This document shows, piece after piece, positions 44,012 to 52,904 of a DNA stretch of 64,000 nucleotides. Both the position numbers and the translations under genes were made by a program. The DNA is from Kribbella solani (lineage in GTDB: Bacteria; Actinomycetota; Actinomycetes; Propionibacteriales; Kribbellaceae). The stretch spans positions 3,224,001-3,288,000 of the forward strand of contig NZ_JACHNF010000001.1 of NCBI RefSeq assembly GCF_014205295.1. The letters are read 5' to 3'. How positions within the stretch are numbered: the first letter of the stretch is position 1; each line of letters opens with the position of its first letter. The notes beneath the pieces are model-generated. The model saw nothing but the letters and a program-made list of their open reading frames with translations, was not told the origin of the DNA and made no database searches.

Positions 44012-44180
44012 CAGATGCGGTGCGGGGTACGACCCCCTCCCTCCCTTCCTCTTCCTCGACCGCACCACCGCACCCACTGACGGAGGCAGGGCTGGGGTAC
44101 GACCCTCCATCCCTTCCTCTTCCTCGACCGCACCACCGCACCCACTGACGGAGGCAGGGCTGGGGTACGTGGCAAGATCG
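43984..44180. repeat. Three tandem copies of the MFS gene 3' end, period about 69 bp
   Basis: The unit starting CCTCGACC(A/G)CACCACC and including the stop codon of the MFS gene recurs at 43984, 44054 and 44122. The two downstream copies are more alike to each other than to the coding copy. They fill the gap before the BTAD regulator gene, so its promoter (start codon 44185) lies in or next to copy 3. Confidence 0.9.
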
Positions 44181-44184
44181 TTGG

Positions 44185-47100
44185 GTGCAGATTGGGATGC
44201 TGGGGCCGTTCGAAGTGCGTGGGGTCGACGGGGGTGTTGTCGACGTGCCGGGGGCGCGGTTGCGCGGGTTGTTGATCGCGCTGGCGCTCGAGCCGGGCCG
44301 GGTGGTGCCCAAGGCGACCCTGGTGGACTGGATCTGGGGTGAACAGCCGCCGGCGGATGCCGCGAATGCCTTGCAGCGGCTGGTTTCGCGGCTGCGGAAA
44401 GTGCTGCCGGTCGAAGGCCACACGGACGGGTACAAATTGCAGGTCGAGCCGGACGCGGTGGATGCGGTTCGCTTCGAGCGACTGGTGGCGCGGGCGCGAA
44501 CCGATCAGGACCCGCAGGCCGTACGGTTCCTGAGGGAAGCACTCGAACTGTGGCGCGGCGCCGCGATGCAGGATGTCGGACTCACGGAGAGCGGCGCTTT
44601 CGACGCCGCGGTCACCCGCTTGGACGGTCTGCGACTGACCGCGATGGAGGACCGGTACGACGCGGAGATCACGCTCGGCCACGGCGCGGACCTCGTCACC
44701 GAGTTGACCGATCTCGTCCAGGCACATCCCGTACGCGAACGCCTCGTCGCCGCCTTGATGCGCTCACTGGTCGCATCAGGTCGCGACACCGAAGCGCTCC
44801 GCGTGTACGAACGTACCCGCGAGACCCTCGCCGACGAGCTCGGCGTCGACCCCTCTCCCGAACTGTCGGCGCTGCACGTCGCGCTGCTCCGCGGTGAGTT
44901 GGTGCGCCGCGAGGAGAAGCGAAACACCAACCTGCGCGAGGAATTGACCACGTACGTCGGCAAGGACGCCGACATCACCGCCGTACGCGAACTCATCGGC
45001 GACCACCGCCTGACCACGCTGATCGGTCCGGGCGGTTCGGGCAAGACGCGGCTGTCCGCGGAGACCGCGCGGACGCTGCTCGCCGATCTTCCCGACGGTG
45101 CCTGGATGGTCGAGCTCGCGGCCATCCACCCGGACGGCGACGTCGCCCAGGCAACGCTGAGCGCGCTCGCGCTCCGGGACGCGCTGCTCGGCGAGGCGCC
45201 GGACGCCGACCCGACGGACCGGGTGATCGCCGCGGTCCGGGAACGCGCGATGCTGCTGATCCTTGACAACTGCGAGCACGTGATCGAGTCCGCGGCGACC
45301 TTCGCGCATCGCGTACTCGGCGAGTGCCCGCGATTGCGCATCCTGGCGACCAGTCGTGAACCGCTCGGTATCACCGGCGAAGCGCTGTGGCCGGTCGCAC
45401 CGCTGGTCCTGCCGCGGGAGACGGCCGATCCGGCCGAGATCGACGCGTCACCGGCGGTCCGGCTGCTGACGGACCGCGCCACCGCCGTACGCAAGGACCT
45501 CGTGATCGATCCGCGAACGCTGGCCCGGATCTGCCGCGCGCTCGACGGGATGCCGCTCGCGATCGAGCTCGCCGCGGCCCGGTTGCGCACGATGTCTCTC
45601 GAACAGCTCGCGAACCGGCTCGACGACCGCTTCCGGCTGCTGACCAGCGGCAGCCGGACGGCGCTCCCCCGCCATCGCACGCTCCGCGCGGTGATCGACT
45701 GGAGCTGGGAGCTGCTCTCGGACGCCGAGCGGTCCGTACTGCGCCGGTTGTCGGTGTTCTCCGGCGGCGCGAGCCTGGAAGCGGCCGAAGAGGTCTGCGC
45801 GGGCGGCTCGGTCGAGTCGTGGGAGATGCTCGATCTGCTGACCGCGCTGACCGAGAAGTCTCTGGTGGTGACCAAGGACGAGGGCGCGCCCCGGTACCGG
45901 ATGCTCGGCACGATCAAGGAGTACGCCCAGCAGCGGCTCGACGAAGCGAACGAGTCGGAGTCGGCGCGGCGTACGCATGTCGCGTACTTCACCGAGCTGA
46001 CCCAGACCGCGGACCCGCACCTGCGGCGCGCGGAGCAGCTGGAATGGCTCGCCATGCTCGAGCCGGAACACGACAACATCGCCGCCGCGATGCGGTGGGC
46101 GCTCGGCGCCGGCGACGGTGAGCTCGCAATGCGGCTCGGGGCGGCGGCCGGCTGGTACTGGTGGTTCGCCGGCCACAAGGTCGAGGGCAACGAGTTCCTG
46201 ATGGCGGCGCCGGACGTGCCCGGCGAGGTGCCGGACGAGGTCCTGGCCGTCGTGTACGCGTTCGTCACCGGCTTCATGACGTCGGGGCGCGGGCGCGACC
46301 AGACCAACGCCGAGGAGTGGATCCGGAAGTCCGCCGAGGTCAGCCGCCGGGTCAAGAACTCCCACCCGGCGGTGACGTTCTCGGAAGCACTCGAGCGGCT
46401 GCTGGCCGGGCCGAGCGCGTTCGTGTCGGCCTTCGAGCCGCTGCTGACCGACGACGACCCGTGGGTACGGGCGCTGGCGCGGCTGCAGACCGGGAAGATG
46501 CGGATCATGCTCGGCGACGGTGATCGGGAGGCGGATGCCGCGCTCGAAACCGCGCTGGCCGAGTTCCGGGCGATCGGTGAGCGGTGGGGTATCTCGTTCG
46601 CGCTGACCGAGCTGGCCGACCGGCTTGCTGTCCGGGGCGAGTTCGCCGCGGCCTCCGAGTACTACCGGCAGGCGGTCGAGGTCGCGACCGAGGTCGGCGC
46701 CGCCGAGGACACCGTCCGGCTGCTGTCCCGGCAGGCCCAGCTGTTCTGGCTGGCCGGCGACGAGGAGGCGAGCGCCGCGGCGATGGCGGACGCTCAGCGG
46801 CAGGCGGAACGCGTCGCCTGGCCGGAGGCGCTGGTCGAGCTCGCCCGGTCCAAGGCCGAGCTCGCACACTGGCGCGGCGATACCGACGAGGCGCGCCGCC
46901 AGCTGAGCCTCGCGATCACGCTGCTGGGCGCCGAGGCCGAGCGGGCGAACCTGCGGGCGATGCGGTTCGACCTGCTCGGGTACTTGACCGATGACGTCGA
47001 CGAATCGTGGGAGCACCGCAGCGCCGCGGTTCAGGCGGTGAACGAAAGCCCGCATCCGCCGGGGATCGCGCAGGTGCTCGTCGGCGTGGCGGATCTGGCG

Positions 47101-47307
47101 GTACGGACCGAGCAGTACGAGCAGGCCGCCCGGCTGCTGGCCGCGAGCGCGACGATCCGCGGGCTGCCGGACCGGTCCAACCCGGACCTGACCCGGATCG
47201 AGGCCGAGACGCGCCGCCGCCTCGGTGACCCGAAGTTCACCGAGGCGACGGAAGAGGGACGGCAGGCGGACTGGCACGACCTGGTCGCGGTCACGCTCGC
47301 TTCTTGA
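44185..47307 (+). CDS. BTAD-NTPase-TPR regulator (AfsR/SARP-like)
   Basis: The 1040-residue protein has an N-terminal OmpR-like winged helix (MQIGMLGPFEVRGVDG start, LRGLLIALALEPGRVVPKATLVDWIWG), a bacterial transcriptional activator (BTAD) domain at about 95-245, an NB-ARC-like NTPase with Walker A LIGPGGSGKTRLSAETAR, Walker B LLILDNCEHV and GMPLAIELAAARLR, and a TPR-like C-terminus. Family members activate secondary metabolism or export genes. GTG start at 44185. Its 3' end overlaps the DrrB-like permease gene by 17 bp; control of that exporter is possible. Confidence 0.9.
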   Translation: MQIGMLGPFEVRGVDGGVVDVPGARLRGLLIALALEPGRVVPKATLVDWIWGEQPPADAANALQRLVSRLRKVLPVEGHTDGYKLQVEPDAVDAVRFERLVARARTDQDPQAVRFLREALELWRGAAMQDVGLTESGAFDAAVTRLDGLRLTAMEDRYDAEITLGHGADLVTELTDLVQAHPVRERLVAALMRSLVASGRDTEALRVYERTRETLADELGVDPSPELSALHVALLRGELVRREEKRNTNLREELTTYVGKDADITAVRELIGDHRLTTLIGPGGSGKTRLSAETARTLLADLPDGAWMVELAAIHPDGDVAQATLSALALRDALLGEAPDADPTDRVIAAVRERAMLLILDNCEHVIESAATFAHRVLGECPRLRILATSREPLGITGEALWPVAPLVLPRETADPAEIDASPAVRLLTDRATAVRKDLVIDPRTLARICRALDGMPLAIELAAARLRTMSLEQLANRLDDRFRLLTSGSRTALPRHRTLRAVIDWSWELLSDAERSVLRRLSVFSGGASLEAAEEVCAGGSVESWEMLDLLTALTEKSLVVTKDEGAPRYRMLGTIKEYAQQRLDEANESESARRTHVAYFTELTQTADPHLRRAEQLEWLAMLEPEHDNIAAAMRWALGAGDGELAMRLGAAAGWYWWFAGHKVEGNEFLMAAPDVPGEVPDEVLAVVYAFVTGFMTSGRGRDQTNAEEWIRKSAEVSRRVKNSHPAVTFSEALERLLAGPSAFVSAFEPLLTDDDPWVRALARLQTGKMRIMLGDGDREADAALETALAEFRAIGERWGISFALTELADRLAVRGEFAAASEYYRQAVEVATEVGAAEDTVRLLSRQAQLFWLAGDEEASAAAMADAQRQAERVAWPEALVELARSKAELAHWRGDTDEARRQLSLAITLLGAEAERANLRAMRFDLLGYLTDDVDESWEHRSAAVQAVNESPHPPGIAQVLVGVADLAVRTEQYEQAARLLAASATIRGLPDRSNPDLTRIEAETRRRLGDPKFTEATEEGRQADWHDLVAVTLAS

Positions 47308-48034
47308 ACGTCGCGGTCGCCCAGACGTACCCGATGACCGCGATCCCGATCAGCCAGGCCAGCGCCGCGAGCAGGTCGCCGGTGGCGGCCGAACCGCTGA
47401 GCAGGCCGCGCAGGCTCTCGATGATCGGCGTGAACGGCTGGTACTCGGCGAACTGCTTGAGGCCCGGACCCATCTTGTCGGCCGGCACGATCGCGCTGCT
47501 GAAGAACGGCAGCATCACCAGCGGTACCGACGCCAGGCCGGCCGTCTCCGGGGACTTGGCCGCGAGGCCGAGCGCGACCGTCAGCCAGCCGGTGGCGAGA
47601 CCGAGCAGGACGACCAGCCCGATCACGCCGAGCCACTCGACCGCGTTCGCCGACGGGTTGAAGCCGAGCGCGAACGCGACCCCGATGATCGCCGCGATCG
47701 CGATCAGGTTGGTCAGCAGGCTGGCGATCACGTGCCCGGTCAGGACCGCGCCGCGCGGTACGTCCATCACCTTGAACCGGTTGATGATGCCCTTGGTCAT
47801 GTCGGAGTTCACCGAGGTCGCGACCGACCCGAGCCCGTAGCAGACCGCCAGCAGGAGCATGCCGGGCGTTGCGTAGTCGACGTACCGGACACCGACGCTG
47901 AACGCGTCGCCGAGCATGTAGACGAACATCAGCATCACCACGACCGGCATCAGCACGGCGTTGAACACCGAGGTGGGGTTGCGGGCGATGTGCTTGAAGT
48001 TGCGGCGCAGCATCACCATCGAGGGGTTCTTCAT
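47291..48034 (-). CDS. ABC-2 type transporter permease (DrrB-like)
   Basis: A 247-residue permease with six membrane segments (VFNAVLMPVVVMLMFVYMLG, and the C-terminal LIGIAVIGYVWATATF). Partner of the ATPase gene upstream, which it overlaps by 4 bp (ATGA). DrrAB-like pumps export antibiotics or lipids; substrate unknown. Confidence 0.92.
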   Translation of the reverse strand: MKNPSMVMLRRNFKHIARNPTSVFNAVLMPVVVMLMFVYMLGDAFSVGVRYVDYATPGMLLLAVCYGLGSVATSVNSDMTKGIINRFKVMDVPRGAVLTGHVIASLLTNLIAIAAIIGVAFALGFNPSANAVEWLGVIGLVVLLGLATGWLTVALGLAAKSPETAGLASVPLVMLPFFSSAIVPADKMGPGLKQFAEYQPFTPIIESLRGLLSGSAATGDLLAALAWLIGIAVIGYVWATATFKKRA

Positions 48035-48987
48035 TTTGCTACTACCTCCGCGGTGTCGTGGCCGGTCAGGGCCAGGAAGACGTCATCGAGATCAGGGGTG
48101 TGGACGGAGAACTCGTCCGCGTCCAGGCCGGCCGCGTCGAGCCGGTCGAGCAGGGCGCGGACCGACTTGGTGCCGGCGTCGCTCGGCACCCGCAGGGTCA
48201 GCGCGTCGTCGTCGCGGGTCGAGCCGGGCAGGATCGCGGCGGCGGCGTCGAGCTCCTCGGCGGTGCCGAACCGGAACCGGACGTGGGTGCCCGGGATCTG
48301 CCGCTTCAGCTCGTCCGGGGTGCCCTGGGCAACCAATTGCCCGTTGTTCAGGACCGCGATCCGGTCGGCCAGTTCGTCGGCCTCGTCCAGGTACTGCGTG
48401 GTCAGGAAGATGGTGACGCCGTCGGCCACCAGTTCGCGGACGATTGTCCACATGGTTCGCCGGCTGCGCGGGTCCAGGCCGGTGGTCGGCTCGTCCAGGA
48501 AGATGATCCGCGGGTCGCCGACCAGCGTCATCGCCAGGTCGAGCTTGCGGCGCATTCCACCCGAGTACGTCGCCGTGTTCTTGTCGGCGGCCTCCACCAG
48601 GTCGAACCGTTCCAGCAGATTGTCGACAATCTGCTGGTCGCCAATCCGACTGGTCTTCGACCGGGCCGGGGTCAGGTCCACCATCAGCTGCAGGTTCTCC
48701 CGGCCGGTGAGCAGCTCGTCCACCGCGGCGAACTGGCCGGTGACCCCGATCGCGGACCGGACCGCCTTGGCCTCGGCCGCGACGTCGTGCCCGGCCACCC
48801 GGACCGTGCCGCCGTCGGCCTTCGTCAGCGTGGTGAGCACGTTGACGGTTGTCGTCTTGCCGGCCCCGTTCGGGCCGAGCAGGGAGAAGACGGTGCCCGC
48901 GGGGACCTCGAAGTCGATGCCGTCGAGCACGGTCTTGTCGCCGAATGTCTTGCGCAGTCCAGTGACCGCGATCGCCGAAGTTGTCAT
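48031..48987 (-). CDS. ABC transporter ATP-binding protein (DrrA-like)
   Basis: The 318-residue ATPase has Walker A LLGPNGAGKTTTVNVL, the signature ATYSGGMRRKLDLAMTL and Walker B IIFLDEPTTGLDPRSRR. The C-terminal part beyond residue 220 is the DrrA-type extension. ATG 48987. Two-gene operon with the permease. Confidence 0.95.
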   Translation of the reverse strand: MTTSAIAVTGLRKTFGDKTVLDGIDFEVPAGTVFSLLGPNGAGKTTTVNVLTTLTKADGGTVRVAGHDVAAEAKAVRSAIGVTGQFAAVDELLTGRENLQLMVDLTPARSKTSRIGDQQIVDNLLERFDLVEAADKNTATYSGGMRRKLDLAMTLVGDPRIIFLDEPTTGLDPRSRRTMWTIVRELVADGVTIFLTTQYLDEADELADRIAVLNNGQLVAQGTPDELKRQIPGTHVRFRFGTAEELDAAAAILPGSTRDDDALTLRVPSDAGTKSVRALLDRLDAAGLDADEFSVHTPDLDDVFLALTGHDTAEVVAK

Positions 48988-49147
48988 GTCATCACCTTCG
49001 GCGGAGGTCCTGACACCGGTCTGACACCGCGCCTACACCGTGTCAGGACCCATGTCCGCGCAGGTCAGGCCCAGGTGACGGTGCCGTGTCAGGGCACCTC
49101 AGCAGAGTGGTCCCCGTGACCGGGACAACCGGTCACGACACCGACCG

Positions 49148-49250
49148 CCCGTACCCGCGTCAGCCGGGTCACCACACCGGCGTCCCGTACCCGCGTCAGC
49201 CGGGTCACCACACCGGCGTCCCGTACCCGGGTCAGCCGGGTCACCCACCA
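49148..49250. repeat. 36-bp tandem repeat, three copies
   Basis: CCCGTACCCGCGTCAGCCGG followed by GTCACCACACCGGCGT starts at 49148, 49184 and 49220; the third copy is truncated. It lies upstream of the DUF4097 gene and downstream of the divergent ABC operon start, in the 280-bp intergenic region 48988-49269. An inverted GTGTCAGG/CCTGACAC pair near 49007-49050 precedes it. Confidence 0.9.
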
Positions 49251-49269
49251 CCGATCGAGGAGCACCGAG

Positions 49270-49944
49270 ATGACCACCTTCAGTACCCCCGCGCCGATCA
49301 CCGCCGCCGTCGACATCATCTTCGGAGACATCACGATCAGCGCGGGCGACCGTACCGACACGGTGGTCGAGGTACGGCCGACCGACCCGGCCTGGGCGCT
49401 GGACGTGAAGGCCGCCGAACAGGTCGTGGTCGAATTCACCGACGGCAAGCTGCAGATCAAGCACCCGAAGCTGCGGACGGTGTTCACGAAGCGGTATGGC
49501 TCGGTGCGGATCGCCGTCCAGCTGCCGACCGGGTCGGACATCCAGGGCTACACCGCCAAAGGGGAGTACGTCGTCGAGGGCGAGGTCGGCGCCTGCGAAC
49601 TGAAAACGGCGAACGGCGACATCCGAATCCACAAGGTCACCGGCGAACTGCGCGCCAAGTCAGCCACCGGCAACATCAGCGTGGACGTGGTCGCCACCAC
49701 GGCGAAGGCCCGTACCGCCGCCGGAAACATCCGGGTCGGCGAGCTCGGCACCGGAACGGTCGACCTGTACACGCCGACCGGTGAGGTCCAGGTCGGCATC
49801 CCGGAAGACACGGCCGCGACCGTGGACGCGCAGACCTCGGTCGGCCGCGTCTTCAACGACCTCGAAGCCCCCGCCAACCCCACCCGCACGGTCACCCTCC
49901 GCGCCCGCACCCACGGCGGCAACATCACCCTCCACCGCGCCTGA
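49270..49944 (+). CDS. DUF4097-family beta-helix-like protein
   Basis: The 224 residues contain a repeated beta-strand pattern typical of DUF4097 adhesin-like proteins (GACELKTANGDIRIHKVTGE, AKSATGNISVDVVATTAKAR, GTVDLYTPTGEVQVGI). No signal peptide is seen, so it may be cytoplasmic. Function unknown. Start ATG 49270 follows GAGG. Confidence 0.85.
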   Translation: MTTFSTPAPITAAVDIIFGDITISAGDRTDTVVEVRPTDPAWALDVKAAEQVVVEFTDGKLQIKHPKLRTVFTKRYGSVRIAVQLPTGSDIQGYTAKGEYVVEGEVGACELKTANGDIRIHKVTGELRAKSATGNISVDVVATTAKARTAAGNIRVGELGTGTVDLYTPTGEVQVGIPEDTAATVDAQTSVGRVFNDLEAPANPTRTVTLRARTHGGNITLHRA

Positions 49945-50040
49945 TGCCCACCTGCCCCCCACCCGATGCAGCGCGCACTCTCCCCTCCCCCCGACCTGAC
50001 AACCCGCATCCGATGCCCCGCGCCTGATCTTCGGCAGCTC

Positions 50041-50126
50041 GACAGGAGGTGTTCGGCGCCGGCTAGTGCACCTGAGCGTGGCGGGCGCCGCGCGTACGGT
50101 GTCTCGCCGGTGCACTACCTGTTGAG
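50041..50126. repeat. Dispersed palindromic element, copy 2
   Basis: Same order of blocks as at 31801-31886: TAGTGCACCTGAGCGTGG, GCGTACGGTGTCTCGCCGGTG, CACTACCTGT. Here TAGTGCACC and GGTGCACTA are a perfect inverted pair. It lies between the convergent DUF4097 and XRE genes, and contains the XRE stop codon. The 100 bp before it (49945-50040) hold no gene. Confidence 0.85.
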
Positions 50127-50987
50127 CTGCCGATGATCGTCGGCGGCGAGGCTGGCGAGCAGGCCGAGCTTTTCGGCGGACGGGCTGCCTGGTTCGGCGG
50201 TGTAGACCAGCAGGACCAGGCCGGGGTCGGCAGTCAGGGCCAGCTCCTCGTAGACCAGCGTGAGTTCGCCGACCTCCGGGTGATGGAAGCGTTTGGTACC
50301 GGCGCCATGGGTGCGGACGTCGTGGGCACCCCAGAGCCGACGGAAGGTCTCGCTCTGAGTGGACAGCTCGCCGACGAGGTCCTGGAGGCCACGGTCGTGC
50401 GGATCCCGACCGGCCTCGGCGCGCATGATCCCGACACACATCCGCGCGAACAGCTCCCAGTCCGGGTAGAAGTCGCGCGCCGCCGGGTCGAGGAACTGGA
50501 ACCGGGCCAGGTTCGGCGTCCGCCCGCCGTCGCCGATCACCGGCGAGTAGAAGACGCGGCCGAGCGCGTTCGTGGCGAGCAGGTCCTGCGCCGGGTTGCG
50601 AACGAACGCGATCCCGTCGGTGATTGCGTCCAGCGCCCATTGCAGGCTCGTCCGGTTCGCGGTCCGCGGCGTGGACCGGCGCCGCCGGCGCCCCGACGAC
50701 GGAACGCCGTCGGCCGCACGGGCGAGGTCCAGGAGATGCGCCCGTTCGGTGTCATCGAGCCGCAGGGCCTGCGCGAGCGCTTCCAGTACGGCGGCCGACG
50801 CCCCGGCGATCGCGCCCCGCTCGAGCTTCGCGTAGTACTCGATGCTCACTCCGGCCAGGATCGCGACTTCGCTGCGCCGCAGCCCTGGCACCCGCCGCTG
50901 GCCCACCGTCGGCAGACCGACCTCGGACGGTGTCAGCTTGGCCCGGCGCGAAACCAGGAACTCGCGGACCTCGGCCTTGTTGTCCAT
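50115..50987 (-). CDS. XRE/MmyB-type regulator
   Basis: The 290-residue product has an HTH (VPGLRRSEVAILAGVSIEYY, AKLERGAIAGASAAVLEAL) followed by an MmyB-like PAS sensor domain (DPAARDFYPDWELFARMCVG, TFRRLWGAHDVRTHGAGTKR). Ligands of MmyB-like regulators are thought to be fatty acids. It is divergent from the MFS gene 101 bp away, which it probably regulates. Its stop codon lies inside the dispersed element. Confidence 0.9.
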   Translation of the reverse strand: MDNKAEVREFLVSRRAKLTPSEVGLPTVGQRRVPGLRRSEVAILAGVSIEYYAKLERGAIAGASAAVLEALAQALRLDDTERAHLLDLARAADGVPSSGRRRRRSTPRTANRTSLQWALDAITDGIAFVRNPAQDLLATNALGRVFYSPVIGDGGRTPNLARFQFLDPAARDFYPDWELFARMCVGIMRAEAGRDPHDRGLQDLVGELSTQSETFRRLWGAHDVRTHGAGTKRFHHPEVGELTLVYEELALTADPGLVLLVYTAEPGSPSAEKLGLLASLAADDHRQLNR

Positions 50988-51088
50988 GATCTCGACAGTA
51001 CCCGCGCCGCACCGCCCAAGGGGTGCCCTGCGGGTACACCTCAGCAGCGTGACTTCCTCCCGGCCGCGTACGGCGGTTGCCTGGAACC

Positions 51089-52276
51089 GTGACCATCACC
51101 CGACCGCAGCAGGCGGTACTCACGACCACGGTGCTCGGAACAGTCGTACTGATCACCGCGATCGCACCGTTGGCCACGGACATGTACGTACCGGCGTTCC
51201 CGCTGGTCGCTCGCGATCTCAACGCGAACGCCACCCAAGTGCAGCTCACGCTGACCACCTTCTTCGTCGGCATGGCTTTGGGTCAGCTGTTCGGCGGACC
51301 GTTCTCGGATCGCGCCGGGCGTCGGCGTCCGCTGCTGATCGCGCTGCTGGTGCTGACTGCCGCGTCGGCGCTCTGCGGGCTCAGTCCGGCCATCGGTTTG
51401 ATGATGGTCGCCCGGTTTGTTCAGGGGTTCAGCGGTGGCTGGGCGATGGTGATCGCGCGTTCGCTCGTCGTCGACCTCACCTCGGGACCACGGCTGGTCC
51501 GGGCGATGAACCTGGTGGCCGGGGTCGCCGGCGCCGCGCCGATCGTCGGACCGTTGCTCGGCGCAATGATCTTGCAGTTCTCGCAGTGGCGGGTGTCGTT
51601 CTGGGTCGTTGCCGGACTGGCCGGAGTGATGGTGATCACGGTCGCGGTCGGCGTACCCGAAACGCTGGCGGTGCGGCATCGTGGCGGCCTTGCCGAGTTG
51701 ATCACCTCGGCGGGGAAAGTGCTGCGGCAGCGCGAGTTCACCGGCTACCTGGTGATGTTCGCGTTCTCGATGGGGACGATCTTCGCGTACGTTGCCACGT
51801 CGGCCTTCGTCCTGCAGTCGATGAACGGGTTGTCGCCGATCGCCTACTCGGTGGACTTTGCGTTCAATGCCGTTGGTCTGACCATCGCTACGCTGGTCGC
51901 CGGACGGCTCGCCGGGCGGGTTCCGACCCGGCGCGTGATCGGTGCCGGGTTGGCGGCAACCAGTCTCGCGGGCGTACTGCTGCTGGCCGGCGCGTTGTTC
52001 GGGATGCCGTTGGTGATCGCGCTGATCGGGTTCTTCGTACTCATGACCGCCCAAGGACTGATCGGTCCCAACGCCGGTGCGCTCGCTTCCGGCGCCGTAC
52101 CCGAACATCCCGGTACTGGTTCGGCGCTGCTCGGTTTCCTGCAGTGGTGCATGGCCGGTCTCATCGCGCCGCTCGCGGGCCTCGGCGGCGAGCACACGGC
52201 CGTACCGATGGCGGTCATCGTGCTCGTACTCACAGCTTCGTCCCTGATTGCGATTCGCGCTTCAGACCACTGCTAG
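51089..52276 (+). CDS. MFS efflux transporter, Bcr/CflA type
   Basis: A 395-residue pump with 12 helices. Bcr/CflA features: ATDMYVPAFPLVARDLNANA, then LGQLFGGPFSDRAGRRRPLL (motif A). Starts at GTG 51089 or TTG 51077. The end overlaps the convergent TetR gene by 15 bp. Likely a drug exporter controlled by the divergent XRE gene. Confidence 0.9.
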   Translation: MTITRPQQAVLTTTVLGTVVLITAIAPLATDMYVPAFPLVARDLNANATQVQLTLTTFFVGMALGQLFGGPFSDRAGRRRPLLIALLVLTAASALCGLSPAIGLMMVARFVQGFSGGWAMVIARSLVVDLTSGPRLVRAMNLVAGVAGAAPIVGPLLGAMILQFSQWRVSFWVVAGLAGVMVITVAVGVPETLAVRHRGGLAELITSAGKVLRQREFTGYLVMFAFSMGTIFAYVATSAFVLQSMNGLSPIAYSVDFAFNAVGLTIATLVAGRLAGRVPTRRVIGAGLAATSLAGVLLLAGALFGMPLVIALIGFFVLMTAQGLIGPNAGALASGAVPEHPGTGSALLGFLQWCMAGLIAPLAGLGGEHTAVPMAVIVLVLTASSLIAIRASDHC

Positions 52277-52825
52277 GACGGCGCGGGCGTGGGCTTTGGC
52301 CGCGGCTCGGGTCGGGGCGGGGCGGAGGCCGAGCAGGCGCTGGCGGTGCGGCTCGCCGAGGAGCAGCGCGAAGAGGGCTTCGGCGCGGACGGCGTCGGGC
52401 TCGGGCAGGCGCGCGTCGATGGCCGCGATGTACGTTCGCGGGCCGTCCTGATAGAAGCGCACCGCGAGCTCAGGGAACGTACGCGCCTCGGCGATCATCA
52501 GCCGGTGCAGGCCGATCGCCTCGTCGGAGTGCAGCGCGAAGACGATCTTCGCGGCGAGCTGTTCGAGCGTGTCGGCGCGCGCGGGCTGTTCGAGGGTACG
52601 GTCGCGGAGCCGCTCGACGGCGGCCAGGAAGATCTCGGTGCGATCGCCGAAGTACGCGTAGATGGTGCGTTTGGTCACCCGCGCCTCGGCGACCACGTCG
52701 TCGAGCGTGACCTGCGCGTACCCGTCCGCGATCAGCAACCGGACGGCGGCGTCCAGGATGTCGTCCCGGCGCCGCGCGCGCTCGGCCTCGGTCGGGCGGC
52801 CGCGTTTGCGGGCCTCGGCGGGCAT
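52262..52825 (-). CDS. TetR family repressor of the 2-oxoacid dehydrogenase operon
   Basis: A 187-residue repressor with HTH YAQVTLDDVVAEARVTKRTI YAYFGDR and a helical ligand domain. It is divergent from the E1-alpha gene, and an operator with TAATGAA arms lies between them, so it should repress the operon and itself. Ligand unknown, perhaps a 2-oxoacid or acyl-CoA. Confidence 0.92.
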   Translation of the reverse strand: MPAEARKRGRPTEAERARRRDDILDAAVRLLIADGYAQVTLDDVVAEARVTKRTIYAYFGDRTEIFLAAVERLRDRTLEQPARADTLEQLAAKIVFALHSDEAIGLHRLMIAEARTFPELAVRFYQDGPRTYIAAIDARLPEPDAVRAEALFALLLGEPHRQRLLGLRPAPTRAAAKAHARAVLAVV

Positions 52826-52861
52826 CTCGTACCTCCGGTTCGGCGACGTCGGTAGCTATTC

Positions 52862-52888
52862 TATAATGAAACGGATTTCGGTTCATTA
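52862..52888. promoter_or_regulatory. TATAAT box overlapping a TetR operator
   Basis: TAATGAA (52864-52870) and TTCATTA (52882-52888) are perfect inverted arms around an 11-bp centre. The first arm overlaps a consensus TATAAT (52862-52867) that would drive the dehydrogenase operon, so repressor binding would block the promoter directly. Confidence 0.85.
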
Positions 52889-52904
52889 GAAGGAGACCCC
52901 TGCG

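Noticed and set aside
45448..47277. 609-residue minus-strand frame opposite the BTAD regulator
   Set aside because: Shadow frame, Arg/Pro/Gly-rich, no domains, no ribosome-binding site.
49086..49784. 232-residue plus-strand frame starting at the 36-bp repeats
   Set aside because: Repeat translation joined to an off-frame reading of the DUF4097 gene.
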